Shown: positions 1-7,570 of the stretch, piece after piece
How the letters are laid out: each line of letters starts with the position of its first letter
How positions within the stretch are numbered: the first letter of the stretch is position 1
Assembly (NCBI GenBank): GCA_046045995.1
Contig: JBJOKR010000099.1
Coordinates: 1 to 16,856, forward strand
DNA length: 16,856 nucleotides
Reading direction: 5' to 3'
Origin: Indioceanicola sp046045995
Lineage (GTDB): Bacteria; Pseudomonadota; Alphaproteobacteria; Azospirillales; Azospirillaceae
The notes under the pieces: generated by a model
Told to the model about the DNA's origin: nothing
The model's input: only the letters and a program-made list of their open reading frames with translations
Database searches by the model: none
Translations under genes and position numbers: made by a program

Positions 1-32
1 TAGGTCGGGCAAGCGCAGCGCGGCCCGACATG
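1..32. repeat. REP-like palindrome, copy 1
   Basis: An imperfect palindrome begins TAGGTCGGGC and ends GGCCCGACATG, with arms GTCGGGC/GCCCGAC around a GCGCAGCG-type loop. It aligns without gaps to the second copy at 10502-10530: the outer bases TAGGTCGG and CCGAC are identical, and the inner stem pairs change together. Elements of this shape (TCGG...CCGA with a GCGAAGCG-like loop) are widespread extragenic repeats in proteobacteria. This copy lies just past the stop codon of the universal stress gene. It may be cut by the window edge. Confidence 0.7.
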
Positions 33-55
33 CCACAAGCGCCACCTGCCCCCCG

Positions 56-544
56 TCAGGTGATCGCATCCAGGCGGGCGTCGGACAGGCTGCCGGGGAC
101 GATGGTGACGGGGATGCGCAGCGATCCGCTCATCTGGCCGACGATATAGCTGACCAGGGGGCCCGGGCCGCCGCGCCCGGCCCCGGCGGCCAGGACCAGG
201 ATGCTGATCCCCGGTTCCTCCTCGATCAGCTTCAGAAGCTCATCCTTGCGCGTCCCCTCCCGGATGTACAGGCAGGGCAGGGAGCCGGCGATGTCCACCA
301 CCTCCTTCGCCAGGCGCTGGAGCAAATGCTCCGCCTCCTCCCGCGCCTCCTCCCGCATCAGGGCCTCCACCGCGCCCCATTGCTGTAGCTCGCCCATCTC
401 CATCACATGCAGCAGGGCGACCCGGCCGCCGGAATTGCGGGCGCGCAGGGCGGCGTAATGCAGGGCCACGGTCATCTCCTCTGTTTCGTCCACGACGACC
501 AGGAAGATGCGCTGGTGGATTTCCTTGCCGATCGGCTGGGTCAT
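56..544 (-). CDS. universal stress protein, UspA family
   Basis: A 162-aa cytoplasmic protein with one Usp fold. The N-terminal strand FLVVVDETEEM is followed by a helix and the strand RVALLHVME, and the C-terminal part has ILVLAAGAGRGG followed by the final strand PVTIVPG. The family's nucleotide-binding signature G-x2-G-x9-G-(S/T) is visible near the C-terminus as GRGG, nine residues, then G-Q. The usual Ser/Thr is therefore a Gln, and ATP binding is uncertain. The ATG is preceded by a good Shine-Dalgarno (GGGAGGG on the minus strand, plus coordinates 551-557) six bases upstream. The gene lies 33 bases downstream of the TIGR02186-type gene and is probably the last gene of that three-gene operon. 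Usp proteins modulate stress survival; the specific signal here is unknown. Confidence 0.88.
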   Translation of the reverse strand: MTQPIGKEIHQRIFLVVVDETEEMTVALHYAALRARNSGGRVALLHVMEMGELQQWGAVEALMREEAREEAEHLLQRLAKEVVDIAGSLPCLYIREGTRKDELLKLIEEEPGISILVLAAGAGRGGPGPLVSYIVGQMSGSLRIPVTIVPGSLSDARLDAIT

Positions 545-577
545 GGCTGGCCCTCCCGGCCATCAGGTGAAGGGTCG

Positions 578-1360
578 TCAGGATTTGCGGAAGACCACCC
601 CGGCCAGCCATCCCAACAGCACGGCCAGCAGGATGCCGACCAGGGCGTAAAGGATGGACTGCCGCTGGGCGAAATCGAACATGGTGGCGGAAAATCCGAT
701 CTTGGACACGGAAAGCGGCATGGTCTGGGCGCTGACCACATCCCCGTCCCGGATCAGGTAGACACTGGCGGTATAGATGCCGGTCGGCACGTTGCTGGGG
801 AAATAGAATGTCGTGCGGAACAGCCGCTGCCCCAGGAAGGGAACCTCCTGCGGGCGGGTGGAATAAAGCCCGATCTTCTGCTTGTTGCGGATCAGGGCGG
901 CACGGAATTCCGCCACCTGGGCCGCGGGTGCCGCCCCCCGGGGCACCAGGCGCACATGGTCCAGCCCGATCTCATGCCGCTGCAGCACGGTCGGCTGGAC
1001 CGATCCCTCCAGGTCGGCGGTGGTGGCGACGGCGTAATAGGCGGGGACCCGGTCGAAGACCATGCTGTCGGTGTTCATCCAGATGCCGGCCACGCGCTCC
1101 TTCCGGCGGACCACCACCTCCCCCTCCGGGCCCTGGACGACGATGGCCACGTCCCCCGGCCCGTCCACCGTGCCGAAGACCAGAAGCTCCGTCCCGGTAA
1201 ACCCGGTGGTGATGGCGATCAGGTGGTTGGACAGGTCGGCCGCCAGGGCCTGGGCCGCCGCCGGGCGCGACAGGCCCGCATTCAGCAGCATCGCTGCCGC
1301 CACGGTCAGGACCAGGGTGACCACAGCCGTCAGGGGCGGGGCCGGCACCATCGCCCTCAC
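578..1360 (-). CDS. TIGR02186-type membrane-anchored periplasmic protein
   Basis: A 260-aa protein. Residues about 8-37 form a signal-peptide-like hydrophobic stretch ending in PAAAQA. A long beta-rich extracytoplasmic domain follows, with TGFTGTELLVFG, GPEGEVVVRRKERVAGIWMN and YSTRPQEVPFLG. A single C-terminal transmembrane helix (ILYALVGILLAVLLGWLAGVVF) ends in a short basic tail. This architecture and sequence resemble the alphaproteobacterial putative transmembrane family TIGR02186, whose biochemical function is not known. The GTG start overlaps the TauE stop (GTGA, 1357-1360), which suggests translational coupling; an ATG three codons in (1349-1351) is the alternative. Its consistent partner, a TauE/SafE permease, suggests a role in transport of, or response to, a small sulfur-containing or organic anion. 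That role is an inference from context only. Confidence 0.82.
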   Translation of the reverse strand: MRAMVPAPPLTAVVTLVLTVAAAMLLNAGLSRPAAAQALAADLSNHLIAITTGFTGTELLVFGTVDGPGDVAIVVQGPEGEVVVRRKERVAGIWMNTDSMVFDRVPAYYAVATTADLEGSVQPTVLQRHEIGLDHVRLVPRGAAPAAQVAEFRAALIRNKQKIGLYSTRPQEVPFLGQRLFRTTFYFPSNVPTGIYTASVYLIRDGDVVSAQTMPLSVSKIGFSATMFDFAQRQSILYALVGILLAVLLGWLAGVVFRKS

Positions 1361-2277
1361 CCGTCCGTCGGCATGGTGATGGAGAACAGATCCTCCGGCG
1401 TCAGGACCAGGTCCACCGCCAGCTTCACCGCCACCGCCAGCACCACCATGGCCAGCAAGGCGCGGGCCTGTTCACCGCGCAGCCGGGTGCCCGCCTTGGT
1501 CCCGAATTGCGCCCCGATCACCCCGCCGACCAGCAGCAGAAGGGCCAGGACCACATCCACCGTCTGGTTCAGGCTGGCCTGCATGAAGGCGGCGATGCCG
1601 GTGGTGAAGATGATCTGGAACAGGCTGGTTCCTGCCACCAGCACGGTCGGCATGCCCAGCAGGTAGATCATCGCCGGCACCAGCAGGAAGCCGCCGCCAA
1701 TGCCCATGATCGCCACCAGCACCCCGCCGACGAAGCCGATGAACCCCGGCAGCAGGGCGGAGATGTACAGGCGGGAGCGGGGGAACCGCACCTTGAAGGG
1801 AAGCCCGTGCAGCCAGGTGTGGTGGTGCAACTTCGACCGGGTCGCCGCCGCCCCGCGGCCGCGCAGGATGGTCCGCACGCTTTCCAGCAGCATCAGGCTG
1901 CTGATCACGCCCAGGAACAGCACATAGGACAGGCTGATCACCAGATCGATATGGCCCAGCCGCTGGAGATAGCCGAACAGCCAGACGCCCAGCACCGTGC
2001 CGACCCCGCCGCCCGCCAGCATGACGAAGCCCAGCTTGAAATCCACATTGCGACGGCGCCAATGGGCCATCACGCCGGAGACACTGGCCCCGACAAGCTG
2101 GTTCGCCTGGGTGCCGACCGCGACCGCGGGGGGTACGCCGATGAAGATCAGCAGCGGCGTCATCAGAAACCCGCCCCCCACCCCGAACAGGCCGGACAGG
2201 AACCCCACCAGCCCCCCGAGGCCCAGGATGAGCAGGGCATTGACCGAAATCTCGGCGATGGGGAGGTAGACCTGCAT
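1357..2277 (-). CDS. TauE/SafE family permease
   Basis: A polytopic inner-membrane protein of 306 aa from the chosen ATG. It shows the duplicated half-repeat of the family: the first half has GLFGVGGGFLMTP (about residues 29-41) and the second has GIGGGFLLVPA, each followed by a TQANQ/GTSLF-type segment. About eight hydrophobic helices are apparent. Families of this type export or import sulfite, sulfoacetate, taurine-related or other organosulfonate anions; the substrate here cannot be read from sequence. The reading frame is open upstream to 2379. I prefer the start MQVYLPIAEISVN because that N-terminus resembles alphaproteobacterial homologues as I remember them and the preceding residues are low-complexity Pro/Arg. 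An ATG at 2311-2313 is the next choice. Neither has a strong ribosome binding site. It is the first gene of the apparent operon with the TIGR02186 and Usp genes. Confidence 0.88.
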   Translation of the reverse strand: MQVYLPIAEISVNALLILGLGGLVGFLSGLFGVGGGFLMTPLLIFIGVPPAVAVGTQANQLVGASVSGVMAHWRRRNVDFKLGFVMLAGGGVGTVLGVWLFGYLQRLGHIDLVISLSYVLFLGVISSLMLLESVRTILRGRGAAATRSKLHHHTWLHGLPFKVRFPRSRLYISALLPGFIGFVGGVLVAIMGIGGGFLLVPAMIYLLGMPTVLVAGTSLFQIIFTTGIAAFMQASLNQTVDVVLALLLLVGGVIGAQFGTKAGTRLRGEQARALLAMVVLAVAVKLAVDLVLTPEDLFSITMPTDG

Positions 2278-2708
2278 GGGCGGTCCGGGCGCGGCGGGCG
2301 GAGGCTGGACCATGAGTCTACCGGTCCCGCCTTTGATCGGAAAGGGGAATTGCCGCCACCGGACGGGCAATCGCCACATCCGCTCAGCACCCCTTCATCC
2401 CCTTTCCCCCCAAAGGACCAGCCGACCCGCACCTTTATCGCCGGTGGGGGGGCTCCGGCTCGATCTCCCGCCTCGTCCACCTTCATCCCGCCGTTTCGCC
2501 GTGGTGCCGAAGGCGATTGATATCGTCGCAGCCATCACGCCCCCGGGGCATCGGACTTGCCCCCGGTTCAATCCGGTTGACCGTTCCAGCCCCGCAAGGC
2601 GGGCCGGACCGGCACAAACTGGTTTCGGGGGTGACAGTTTCGCTTGTCGGTAGTCGGGGGGGCCGGCAGTGGCTATAGTGGCGGACGCAATCGGCCACCC
2701 TGGAAACC
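2278..2708. other. divergent intergenic region, no gene recognised
   Basis: These 431 bases lie between the TauE gene (minus) and the unknown 527-aa gene (plus). They should hold both promoters. The open frames here are low-complexity and lack convincing starts. A TATAGT hexamer at 2674-2679 lies about 30 bases ahead of the plus-strand ATG and could be a -10 box, but I see no matching -35 at normal spacing. TTGACC at 2577-2582 is an isolated -35-like hexamer. No structural RNA or repeat is evident. Confidence 0.5.
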
Positions 2709-4292
2709 ATGCCGCAGGACGAAAACGCCACTGCCGTGCCGGTCGCATCTGCCGGTGAAACGGCCCGGACGGTCCCGACCCGATCAACCGCCGCTGCCCC
2801 ACGCCCGGCCTTGCGCCCGGCCCTGGGAACCCAGCGCCAGCCCCTGTTGGAAGGCCGGCCGGCCGCCACCTCGGACCCTGCGCCCAAGGCTCCACTCTCC
2901 CAGGCTCCACTCTCCCAGGCCCTGGGCACCGCCCCATCCGCCACGGATGTCTCCTTCGCCCGGATCGAGTCGGCGCGGACGGCCGCACCGCCGCAACTGG
3001 CCATCGCCCTGCGCGCGCTGACCGACGGGGATGTGGTGGCGCTGGCCCGGTCGCTGGAATTCGAAGCGATCCTGGAAGGACAACCGCCGGAGCTTCTGCC
3101 TGCCCTGCGCCCGCGGCTGCGCCAGATCGGCCCGCCGCGTGTGGCCTCGGTCGAGCGGATGTGTTGGGCCCCGGTCCAGCATTTCCTGACCGATCGGGAA
3201 CAGGGGGTGCCGAAGGCGCCCTGGATCGTGCCCCGGCGCCTGCTCGCCCCCCTTTGGGCGTTGGTGGAGGCGCGCAATCCCGATCTGGTGGACCAGTTGC
3301 GCCGCCGGCTTCTGGTGGCCCTGTTCGACCGGGATGAAGCGGCGGTGCAGCAGGTGGCCATCCGCATCGGCGATCTGGCCGCCTTCGTCCTGAACAACAC
3401 CCGGGCGGAAAGCATTCCCGGCATCACGCCCGCCGATGCACCGATCGTCACCGTGATCGCCCGGGTGCTGAAATGGCACCGGCTGATCATGCCCAATGTC
3501 CGCTATTACCAACAGGTCGCGCGGGCGGCGGCGGAGAATACGGTCCAGTCCCTGCGGCTGCACACGAACTGGTACACGGTCTATGAGCTGCTGGAGGAGC
3601 AGTTCGACCTGTATGTCCTGTACCTGTTCGAGATGACGCCGTCCCCCATCGACGTCATCGACGCCTTCCCCTTCTATTTCGATACGCTGAAGGCGCCGGA
3701 AGGGTTGGCCATGGACTGGCTGGCCTATCGCTGCGACGGGCTGGCCGCCGTCATCGCCGACCATCTGGGCCGTCCGCTGCGCAGCCAGTCCCCCGAACGG
3801 TTGGCCGGCCTGTTCGACGCGGTGCACGAACTGGCGCGGCTGAGCGAACGGCTGATGCGGCTGCCCATGCTGCGCGGCGTGTCCCGGGTGGATCCGCTGG
3901 CCCGGGGCCTGCTGGACGCGGTGATCCGCCGGGTTCCGCCAGAAGCGGTGGAGCGGTCGGTGGATGCCTATCTGGACGATCTGCACGACGCCATGATGGG
4001 CCCGCCGGACAAGATGGGCCGGGCCCAGCGCCTGCTGCCCCAATTCTCCGTCGCGCTGCCGGTTCTGCTGGGACAGGTTGACACGGGCGACAAGGCGAAC
4101 CGGGCGGCGAAGGCCCGATTCCGGCTGGTCAGCGCCATTCTGGACACGGTCGATCGCTACCTGCGCAACGCCCAATTGGCGCCCCAGACCCGGCGCGCCA
4201 TGGCCCCGTTGATCGCCCCCGCCATGGAGATGTGCCGCAAATTCGGCCTGGCGGAGGATACGGAGGCACTGATGCGCAAGATGCTGCGCTGA
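2709..4292 (+). CDS. conserved-looking hypothetical protein, 527 aa
   Basis: I do not recognise this family. The first ~95 residues are Ala/Pro/Thr-rich and probably disordered, and contain the exact duplication APLSQAPLSQ. From about residue 97 to the end the sequence looks like one predominantly helical, soluble domain, with many Leu/Ala/Arg helices and aromatic patches such as NWYTVYELLEEQFDLYVLYLF. There is no signal peptide, transmembrane helix, nucleotide-binding loop or metal-binding motif that I can see. Strong GC-rich third-position bias and a long uninterrupted frame support a real gene. The ATG has only a weak upstream TGGA. It is followed by G-rich repeats and then by a small unknown gene on the same strand, so the two may be co-transcribed. 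Scaffold or regulatory functions are possible but unsupported. Confidence 0.75.
   Translation: MPQDENATAVPVASAGETARTVPTRSTAAAPRPALRPALGTQRQPLLEGRPAATSDPAPKAPLSQAPLSQALGTAPSATDVSFARIESARTAAPPQLAIALRALTDGDVVALARSLEFEAILEGQPPELLPALRPRLRQIGPPRVASVERMCWAPVQHFLTDREQGVPKAPWIVPRRLLAPLWALVEARNPDLVDQLRRRLLVALFDRDEAAVQQVAIRIGDLAAFVLNNTRAESIPGITPADAPIVTVIARVLKWHRLIMPNVRYYQQVARAAAENTVQSLRLHTNWYTVYELLEEQFDLYVLYLFEMTPSPIDVIDAFPFYFDTLKAPEGLAMDWLAYRCDGLAAVIADHLGRPLRSQSPERLAGLFDAVHELARLSERLMRLPMLRGVSRVDPLARGLLDAVIRRVPPEAVERSVDAYLDDLHDAMMGPPDKMGRAQRLLPQFSVALPVLLGQVDTGDKANRAAKARFRLVSAILDTVDRYLRNAQLAPQTRRAMAPLIAPAMEMCRKFGLAEDTEALMRKMLR
2889..2918 (+). repeat. 15-bp in-frame tandem duplication
   Basis: The unit GGCTCCACTCTCCCA occurs twice, head to tail and perfectly conserved, inside the disordered N-terminus of the 527-aa gene. 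It encodes APLSQAPLSQ. The perfect identity suggests a recent slippage duplication that keeps the frame. Confidence 0.9.
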
Positions 4293-4294
4293 AC

Positions 4295-4354
4295 GGGGGG
4301 CGGGGACCGGGCGGGCGCTGACAGGGCGGGCGGGGACCGGGCAGGTGGGGACCG
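4295..4354 (+). repeat. G-rich imperfect tandem repeat
   Basis: Just past the stop of the 527-aa gene, the string CGGGGACCGGGC occurs at 4301 and again at 4331, with a shorter TGGGGACCGG at 4346. The two longer copies each sit in a run of G tracts (for example G6-C-G4-ACC-G3-C-G3 at 4295-4315) that fits the intramolecular G-quadruplex rule. No U-tract follows, so this is not a standard intrinsic terminator. Confidence 0.6.
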
Positions 4355-4440
4355 GTCCAGCCGGAACCGCCCGCCCCGCCCCCCTGTTTCACCATCGCCA
4401 GACGGCCGCATCTTCCGGCCGCGCGCGATGGAGTTTCCCG

Positions 4441-4746
4441 ATGAGCATTCCCCCGGACAGCCGCCGTGACGGCGGCAGTGGTCAATCCGCCCCGCCGGCT
4501 TTGGACACTGCGGCCCCGGCTCCCAACCCGGCCCCGGATCTGGCCCCCAATCCCGCCACGGGCGCCCTGCACAGCGATCCCCATGCCAATGCCCGGGATG
4601 CCGACCGTGTCCTGGGCGGCGACGCCGCCAAACGGCGGGAGGTGGAGCAGGCCCAGGCCAACAAGCACGCTGCCGAGCAGGAGCGTGATAGCGGCACCCT
4701 TGGCGCCGTCGCCGGCATCAACACCGCCATGACATCGCGGGATTGA
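4441..4746 (+). CDS. small Pro/Ala-rich hypothetical protein, 101 aa
   Basis: The ATG at 4441 has a TGGAG ribosome binding site seven bases upstream (4429-4433), so it is preferred over the earlier in-frame GTG-type start at 4345. The first half is a disordered run rich in Pro, Ala and Asp. The second half contains a charged helix (AAKRREVEQAQANKHAAEQE) followed by a short Gly/Ala segment. There is no signal peptide, transmembrane segment or Cys. I do not recognise the family. It lies 148 bases downstream of the 527-aa gene on the same strand. Codon bias is compatible with a real gene, but with so low a complexity a spurious frame cannot be excluded. Confidence 0.5.
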   Translation: MSIPPDSRRDGGSGQSAPPALDTAAPAPNPAPDLAPNPATGALHSDPHANARDADRVLGGDAAKRREVEQAQANKHAAEQERDSGTLGAVAGINTAMTSRD

Positions 4747-4793
4747 CACCGCGGACCCCGTAGGCCGGTTCAGGCCAATGCCCGCACCCCGAC

Positions 4794-4817
4794 GCCGGCA
4801 TCGATATCGACACCGGC
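4794..4817. other. 24-bp near-palindrome between convergent genes
   Basis: GCCGG-CA-TCGATATCGA-CA-CCGGC is a dyad with an exact 10-bp core, exact 5-bp arms and two symmetric mismatches on each side. It lies between the small hypothetical gene (plus) and the adenosine kinase gene (minus), 27 bases from the kinase stop. It could act as a bidirectional transcript end or as a protein-binding site. There is no T-tract on either strand, so terminator status is weak. Confidence 0.4.
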
Positions 4818-4843
4818 GGCGCGGTCGCGGCAGCCTTCGCCGG

Positions 4844-5830
4844 TCACCCCAGCTTGGCGGCGGCCAGATCCTTCAGGTTCACCTGGGAGCGGGCGCCGTA
4901 ATGGCTGATGATCTCCGCCGCGGCGATGGCGCCCAGGCGGGCGCAGGTGGTCATGTCCCGGCCGGTGGTATAGCCGTGCAGGAATCCGGCGGCGAACAGG
5001 TCGCCGGCACCGGTAGTGTCCACCACCCGATCCACCGGCTCGGCCGGGACGGCGACGGTGGCGTCCTTGGTGATGACAACCGCACCCTTCTCCCCGCGGG
5101 TCAGCACCGCGATCTCGCAATGGCCGCGCACCGCCGCCACCGCCTGGTCGAAATCGCCCGTGTACAGGGCGCCGATCTCGCTCTCATTGGCGAACAGGAT
5201 GTCCACATGCCCTGACACCAGGTCCAGGAAGCTGTCATGGTGGCGGTTGACGCAGAAGGCGTCGGACAGGGAAAGCGACACCTTGCGCCCGGCGCCATGG
5301 GCGATGCGGGCGGCCTTCAGGAAGGCCTCCTTCGCGGCCGGGCGGTCCCACAGATAGCCTTCCAGATAGGTCACCTGGGCGCCGCGGATCGTGGCGTCGT
5401 CGATGTCGTCCGGCGTCAGCATGTTGCACGCACCCAGGAAGGTGTTCATCGTCCGGTGCCCGTCGGGGGTGACCAGGATCAGGCAGCGGCCCGTGGGCGT
5501 GCCGTCGGTCAGGTCCGGCGTGTCGAAGGTGACGCCGACGGCGCGGATGTCATGGCGGTAGACCTTGCCCAGCTGGTCGTCCGCCACCTTGCCGATGAAG
5601 GCGCCGCGCCCGCCCAGCGCGGCTAGCCCGGCCATCGTGTTGCCGGCCGACCCGCCGGACATCTCCAGCCCAGGGCCCATCTTGGCATACAGGGCCTCGG
5701 CCTGATCGGTATCGATCAGGGCCATGCCGCTTTTCACCAGCCCGTTCTCGGCCAGGAACACGTCCGTGGTCTGGGAGATCACGTCCACGATGGCATTGCC
5801 GATGCCGACCACGTCATACTTTGCCGTCAC
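4844..5830 (-). CDS. adenosine kinase, PfkB (ribokinase-like) family
   Basis: A 328-aa cytoplasmic carbohydrate/nucleoside kinase of the adenosine kinase group, expected to phosphorylate adenosine to AMP with ATP in purine salvage. Visible family marks are the N-terminal GIGNAIVDV, the substrate-side glycine motif GGSAGNT (residues 59-65), the central FANESE, and the PfkB signature DTTGAGD (271-277), whose last Asp is the catalytic base. Length matches the family. The start is GTG (5828-5830): it has AAGGAG nine bases upstream (plus coordinates 5840-5845), and homology begins immediately after it. The longer open frame to 6328 runs into the divergent gene and is not used. It is transcribed away from the EI24-like gene. 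Other PfkB sugar kinases are less likely given the AdK-like N-terminus. Confidence 0.93.
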   Translation of the reverse strand: MTAKYDVVGIGNAIVDVISQTTDVFLAENGLVKSGMALIDTDQAEALYAKMGPGLEMSGGSAGNTMAGLAALGGRGAFIGKVADDQLGKVYRHDIRAVGVTFDTPDLTDGTPTGRCLILVTPDGHRTMNTFLGACNMLTPDDIDDATIRGAQVTYLEGYLWDRPAAKEAFLKAARIAHGAGRKVSLSLSDAFCVNRHHDSFLDLVSGHVDILFANESEIGALYTGDFDQAVAAVRGHCEIAVLTRGEKGAVVITKDATVAVPAEPVDRVVDTTGAGDLFAAGFLHGYTTGRDMTTCARLGAIAAAEIISHYGARSQVNLKDLAAAKLG

Positions 5831-5927
5831 GGGGGGATACTCCTTTTCGCCGGTGATCGCTTTTCGGGGATTGGGCCGCCTTTTACCGGCAGGTGCGGCC
5901 TTGCGGCAAGCGCCCCGGTGTGCCCAC

Positions 5928-6644
5928 ATGTCGGAAATCGACAAGGAGCGGGCGCTTCCCCCCATGCTGAAACACCTGATCCGGGCTGCCGAACAGTTAT
6001 CGGACCCCGCCGTGGCGGGGACGGTGCTGCGGTCCGTGCTGATGACCATTGGCTTGTTCCTGGCCCTGCTGGCCGGGTGTTTCTGGCTGATCGGCGCAAC
6101 CGACCTGTTCCAGATCGGTTGGATGGAATGGGTGGCGGACATCGCCGGGGGATTGCTGGCGATGGCTCTGGCCTGGGTGATGTTCCCGGCCGTGGTTCTC
6201 ACCATCTCCTCCTTGCTGCTGGAACGTGTGGTGACGGCGGTGGAACGCCGCTGGTATCCCGGCCTGGGCCCAGCCCGGCCCCAGCCCGTTGTGGAAGGCA
6301 TCCTGAATGCCGCCAAGTTCTTTGCCACGGTGGTGCTGTTGAACCTGATAGCCCTGCCGCTTTACTTTTTCCCGATCCTGGGTCAGGCCGCATTCTACTC
6401 GGTCAACGGCTACCTGATCGGGCGAGAGTACTACGAACTTGTGGCAGCGCGGAGACTGGATCCTGATCGGATGCGGTATCTGCGGTCGGAAGCGTCATTG
6501 AGACTTTTTGTAGTCGGCGCCATTATTGCCTTTCTTTCCACATTGCCGTTCGTGAATCTTCTGGTTCCGATCGTCGCGGCCGCCTTCATGGTTCATGTCT
6601 TCGAGGAGATGCGCCAAGGCTTGCCGCCGCCGGGCACCGCATGA
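5928..6644 (+). CDS. EI24/CysZ-like integral membrane protein
   Basis: A 238-aa membrane protein with at least four hydrophobic segments: VLMTIGLFLALLAGCFWLI, IAGGLLAMALAWVMFPAVVL, FFATVVLLNLIALPLYFFPI and LFVVGAIIAFLSTLPFVNLL. The block NGYLIGREYYELVAARR and the pattern PFVNLLVPIVAAAFMVHVF are typical of the EI24 domain family, to which the sulfate permease CysZ belongs. There are no sulfur-assimilation genes next door, so sulfate transport should not be assumed. The start is uncertain. ATG 5928 is chosen, while ATG 5964 (MLKHLIRAAEQLSDP) is also plausible; an AAGGAG at 5943-5948 sits 15 bases before it, which is too far to be decisive. The 97-base gap to the adenosine kinase start must hold both divergent promoters. 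Confidence 0.82.
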   Translation: MSEIDKERALPPMLKHLIRAAEQLSDPAVAGTVLRSVLMTIGLFLALLAGCFWLIGATDLFQIGWMEWVADIAGGLLAMALAWVMFPAVVLTISSLLLERVVTAVERRWYPGLGPARPQPVVEGILNAAKFFATVVLLNLIALPLYFFPILGQAAFYSVNGYLIGREYYELVAARRLDPDRMRYLRSEASLRLFVVGAIIAFLSTLPFVNLLVPIVAAAFMVHVFEEMRQGLPPPGTA

Positions 6645-6785
6645 TAACCGGGGACCGGGGTGCCGGCTGGAGCGACGACCCGCTGCTTCGCCGTCCCGGG
6701 ACCAGGGTGGGGGCAGGTCTCCCTTCCCTTGTCATGGGGTCCGGTCACGACTACCGGGTCATGATTATACTGGGGGCTGACCGTC

Positions 6786-7568
6786 ATGCTGTTTCGTCGT
6801 AACTCGCCCACGGGTCCCGCCGGCACCGGCTCGTCCGATTCCGCACCCGCTTCCACCCCGCCCCGCCCGGCGGAGCCCGCAGCCGCGGCCCCGCCCGACC
6901 GGGCCCCGGCACCCGACACGACCACGAGGCCGTCCATGAACACCACCGCGTCCCCCCAATCCGCCGGTTCCCTCGGCGGTGGCAGCATCGGTTCCGGTTC
7001 CGTCGGCCTGGGCAGCGCCCAGCCGGGCGTCGGCGCCATCCCGCGCCGCACCCTGGACGCCCCGGGCCAGGCGCCCAAGCGCGTGACCCCCACCGGGACG
7101 GAGGGCAATCCCGCCCCCTCCGCGGCGGAGATGCGCAAGCTGATCGTCGGCCGCGACATCTCGCTCTCCGGTGAGATCGCCGCCTGCGACGTGCTGGTGG
7201 TGGAAGGCAAGGTCGAGGCCAAGCTGCGCGAAGGCAAGGTCATCGAGATCGCCGACAGCGGCCTGTTCAAGGGCTCGGTCGAGATCGATGAGGCCGATAT
7301 CGGCGGCCGGTTCGAGGGGGACATCACCGTCCGCGGCACCCTGCGCGTCCGCTCCGGCGGCCGCATCCAGGGCACCATCCGCTACGGCACCCTGGAGGTG
7401 GAGCAGGGTGGCCAGCTGTCCGGCACGATCGAAGTGCTGGGTGAGGTGCCGCTGGTGGCCGCCAAGGGTGAACCCCGCCGGATCGAGCCTACTCCGGCCC
7501 TTGGTCACGCGCCGAAGCCCGACCCCGCCCCCGTCGACCCCACCCCCGCCACCGAAGCGGCGGAGTAA
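6786..7568 (+). CDS. bactofilin
   Basis: A 260-aa cytoskeletal protein. Residues about 1-115 are a low-complexity Pro/Ala then Gly/Ser linker. Residues about 118-217 form the bactofilin (DUF583) beta-helix, with successive short repeats such as LIVGRDISLSGEI, VLVVEGKVEAKL, IEIADSGLFKGSVEI, ADIGGRFEGDITVRG, LRVRSGGRIQGTI and LEVEQGGQLSGTIEV. The last ~40 residues are again Pro-rich. Bactofilins polymerise without nucleotide and organise peptidoglycan enzymes or polar structures. The usual M23 peptidase partner is not adjacent here. The ATG at 6786 has a GGGGG stretch nine bases upstream; an internal ATG at 6936 is a weaker alternative. The N-terminal linker is longer than in compact bactofilins. 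The gene lies upstream of cmk on the same strand, separated by a hairpin-rich repeat. Confidence 0.93.
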   Translation: MLFRRNSPTGPAGTGSSDSAPASTPPRPAEPAAAAPPDRAPAPDTTTRPSMNTTASPQSAGSLGGGSIGSGSVGLGSAQPGVGAIPRRTLDAPGQAPKRVTPTGTEGNPAPSAAEMRKLIVGRDISLSGEIAACDVLVVEGKVEAKLREGKVIEIADSGLFKGSVEIDEADIGGRFEGDITVRGTLRVRSGGRIQGTIRYGTLEVEQGGQLSGTIEVLGEVPLVAAKGEPRRIEPTPALGHAPKPDPAPVDPTPATEAAE

Positions 7569-7570
7569 GT

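Noticed and set aside
407..1666. 419-aa plus-strand open frame
   Set aside because: It lies antisense to the Usp, TIGR02186 and TauE genes, has His/Gly/Gln-rich low-complexity translation typical of antisense GC-rich DNA, and resembles no family.
2784..4175. 463-aa minus-strand open frame
   Set aside because: Antisense to the 527-aa gene. The translation is His/Gln/Arg-rich without domain character, and codon bias favours the plus strand.
5724..5927. N-terminal extension of the EI24-like protein from 5724
   Set aside because: This stretch is antisense to the start of adenosine kinase and encodes no family-like sequence.
5831..6328. N-terminal extension of adenosine kinase to 6328
   Set aside because: It would overlap the whole upstream divergent region and part of the EI24-like gene. 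A clear ribosome binding site and family homology place the start at 5830.
6743..6771. Promoter immediately before bactofilin (TATACT at 6766-6771)
   Set aside because: No -35 at normal spacing, and the start site would fall too close to the ATG to leave room for the ribosome binding site, so I did not annotate it.
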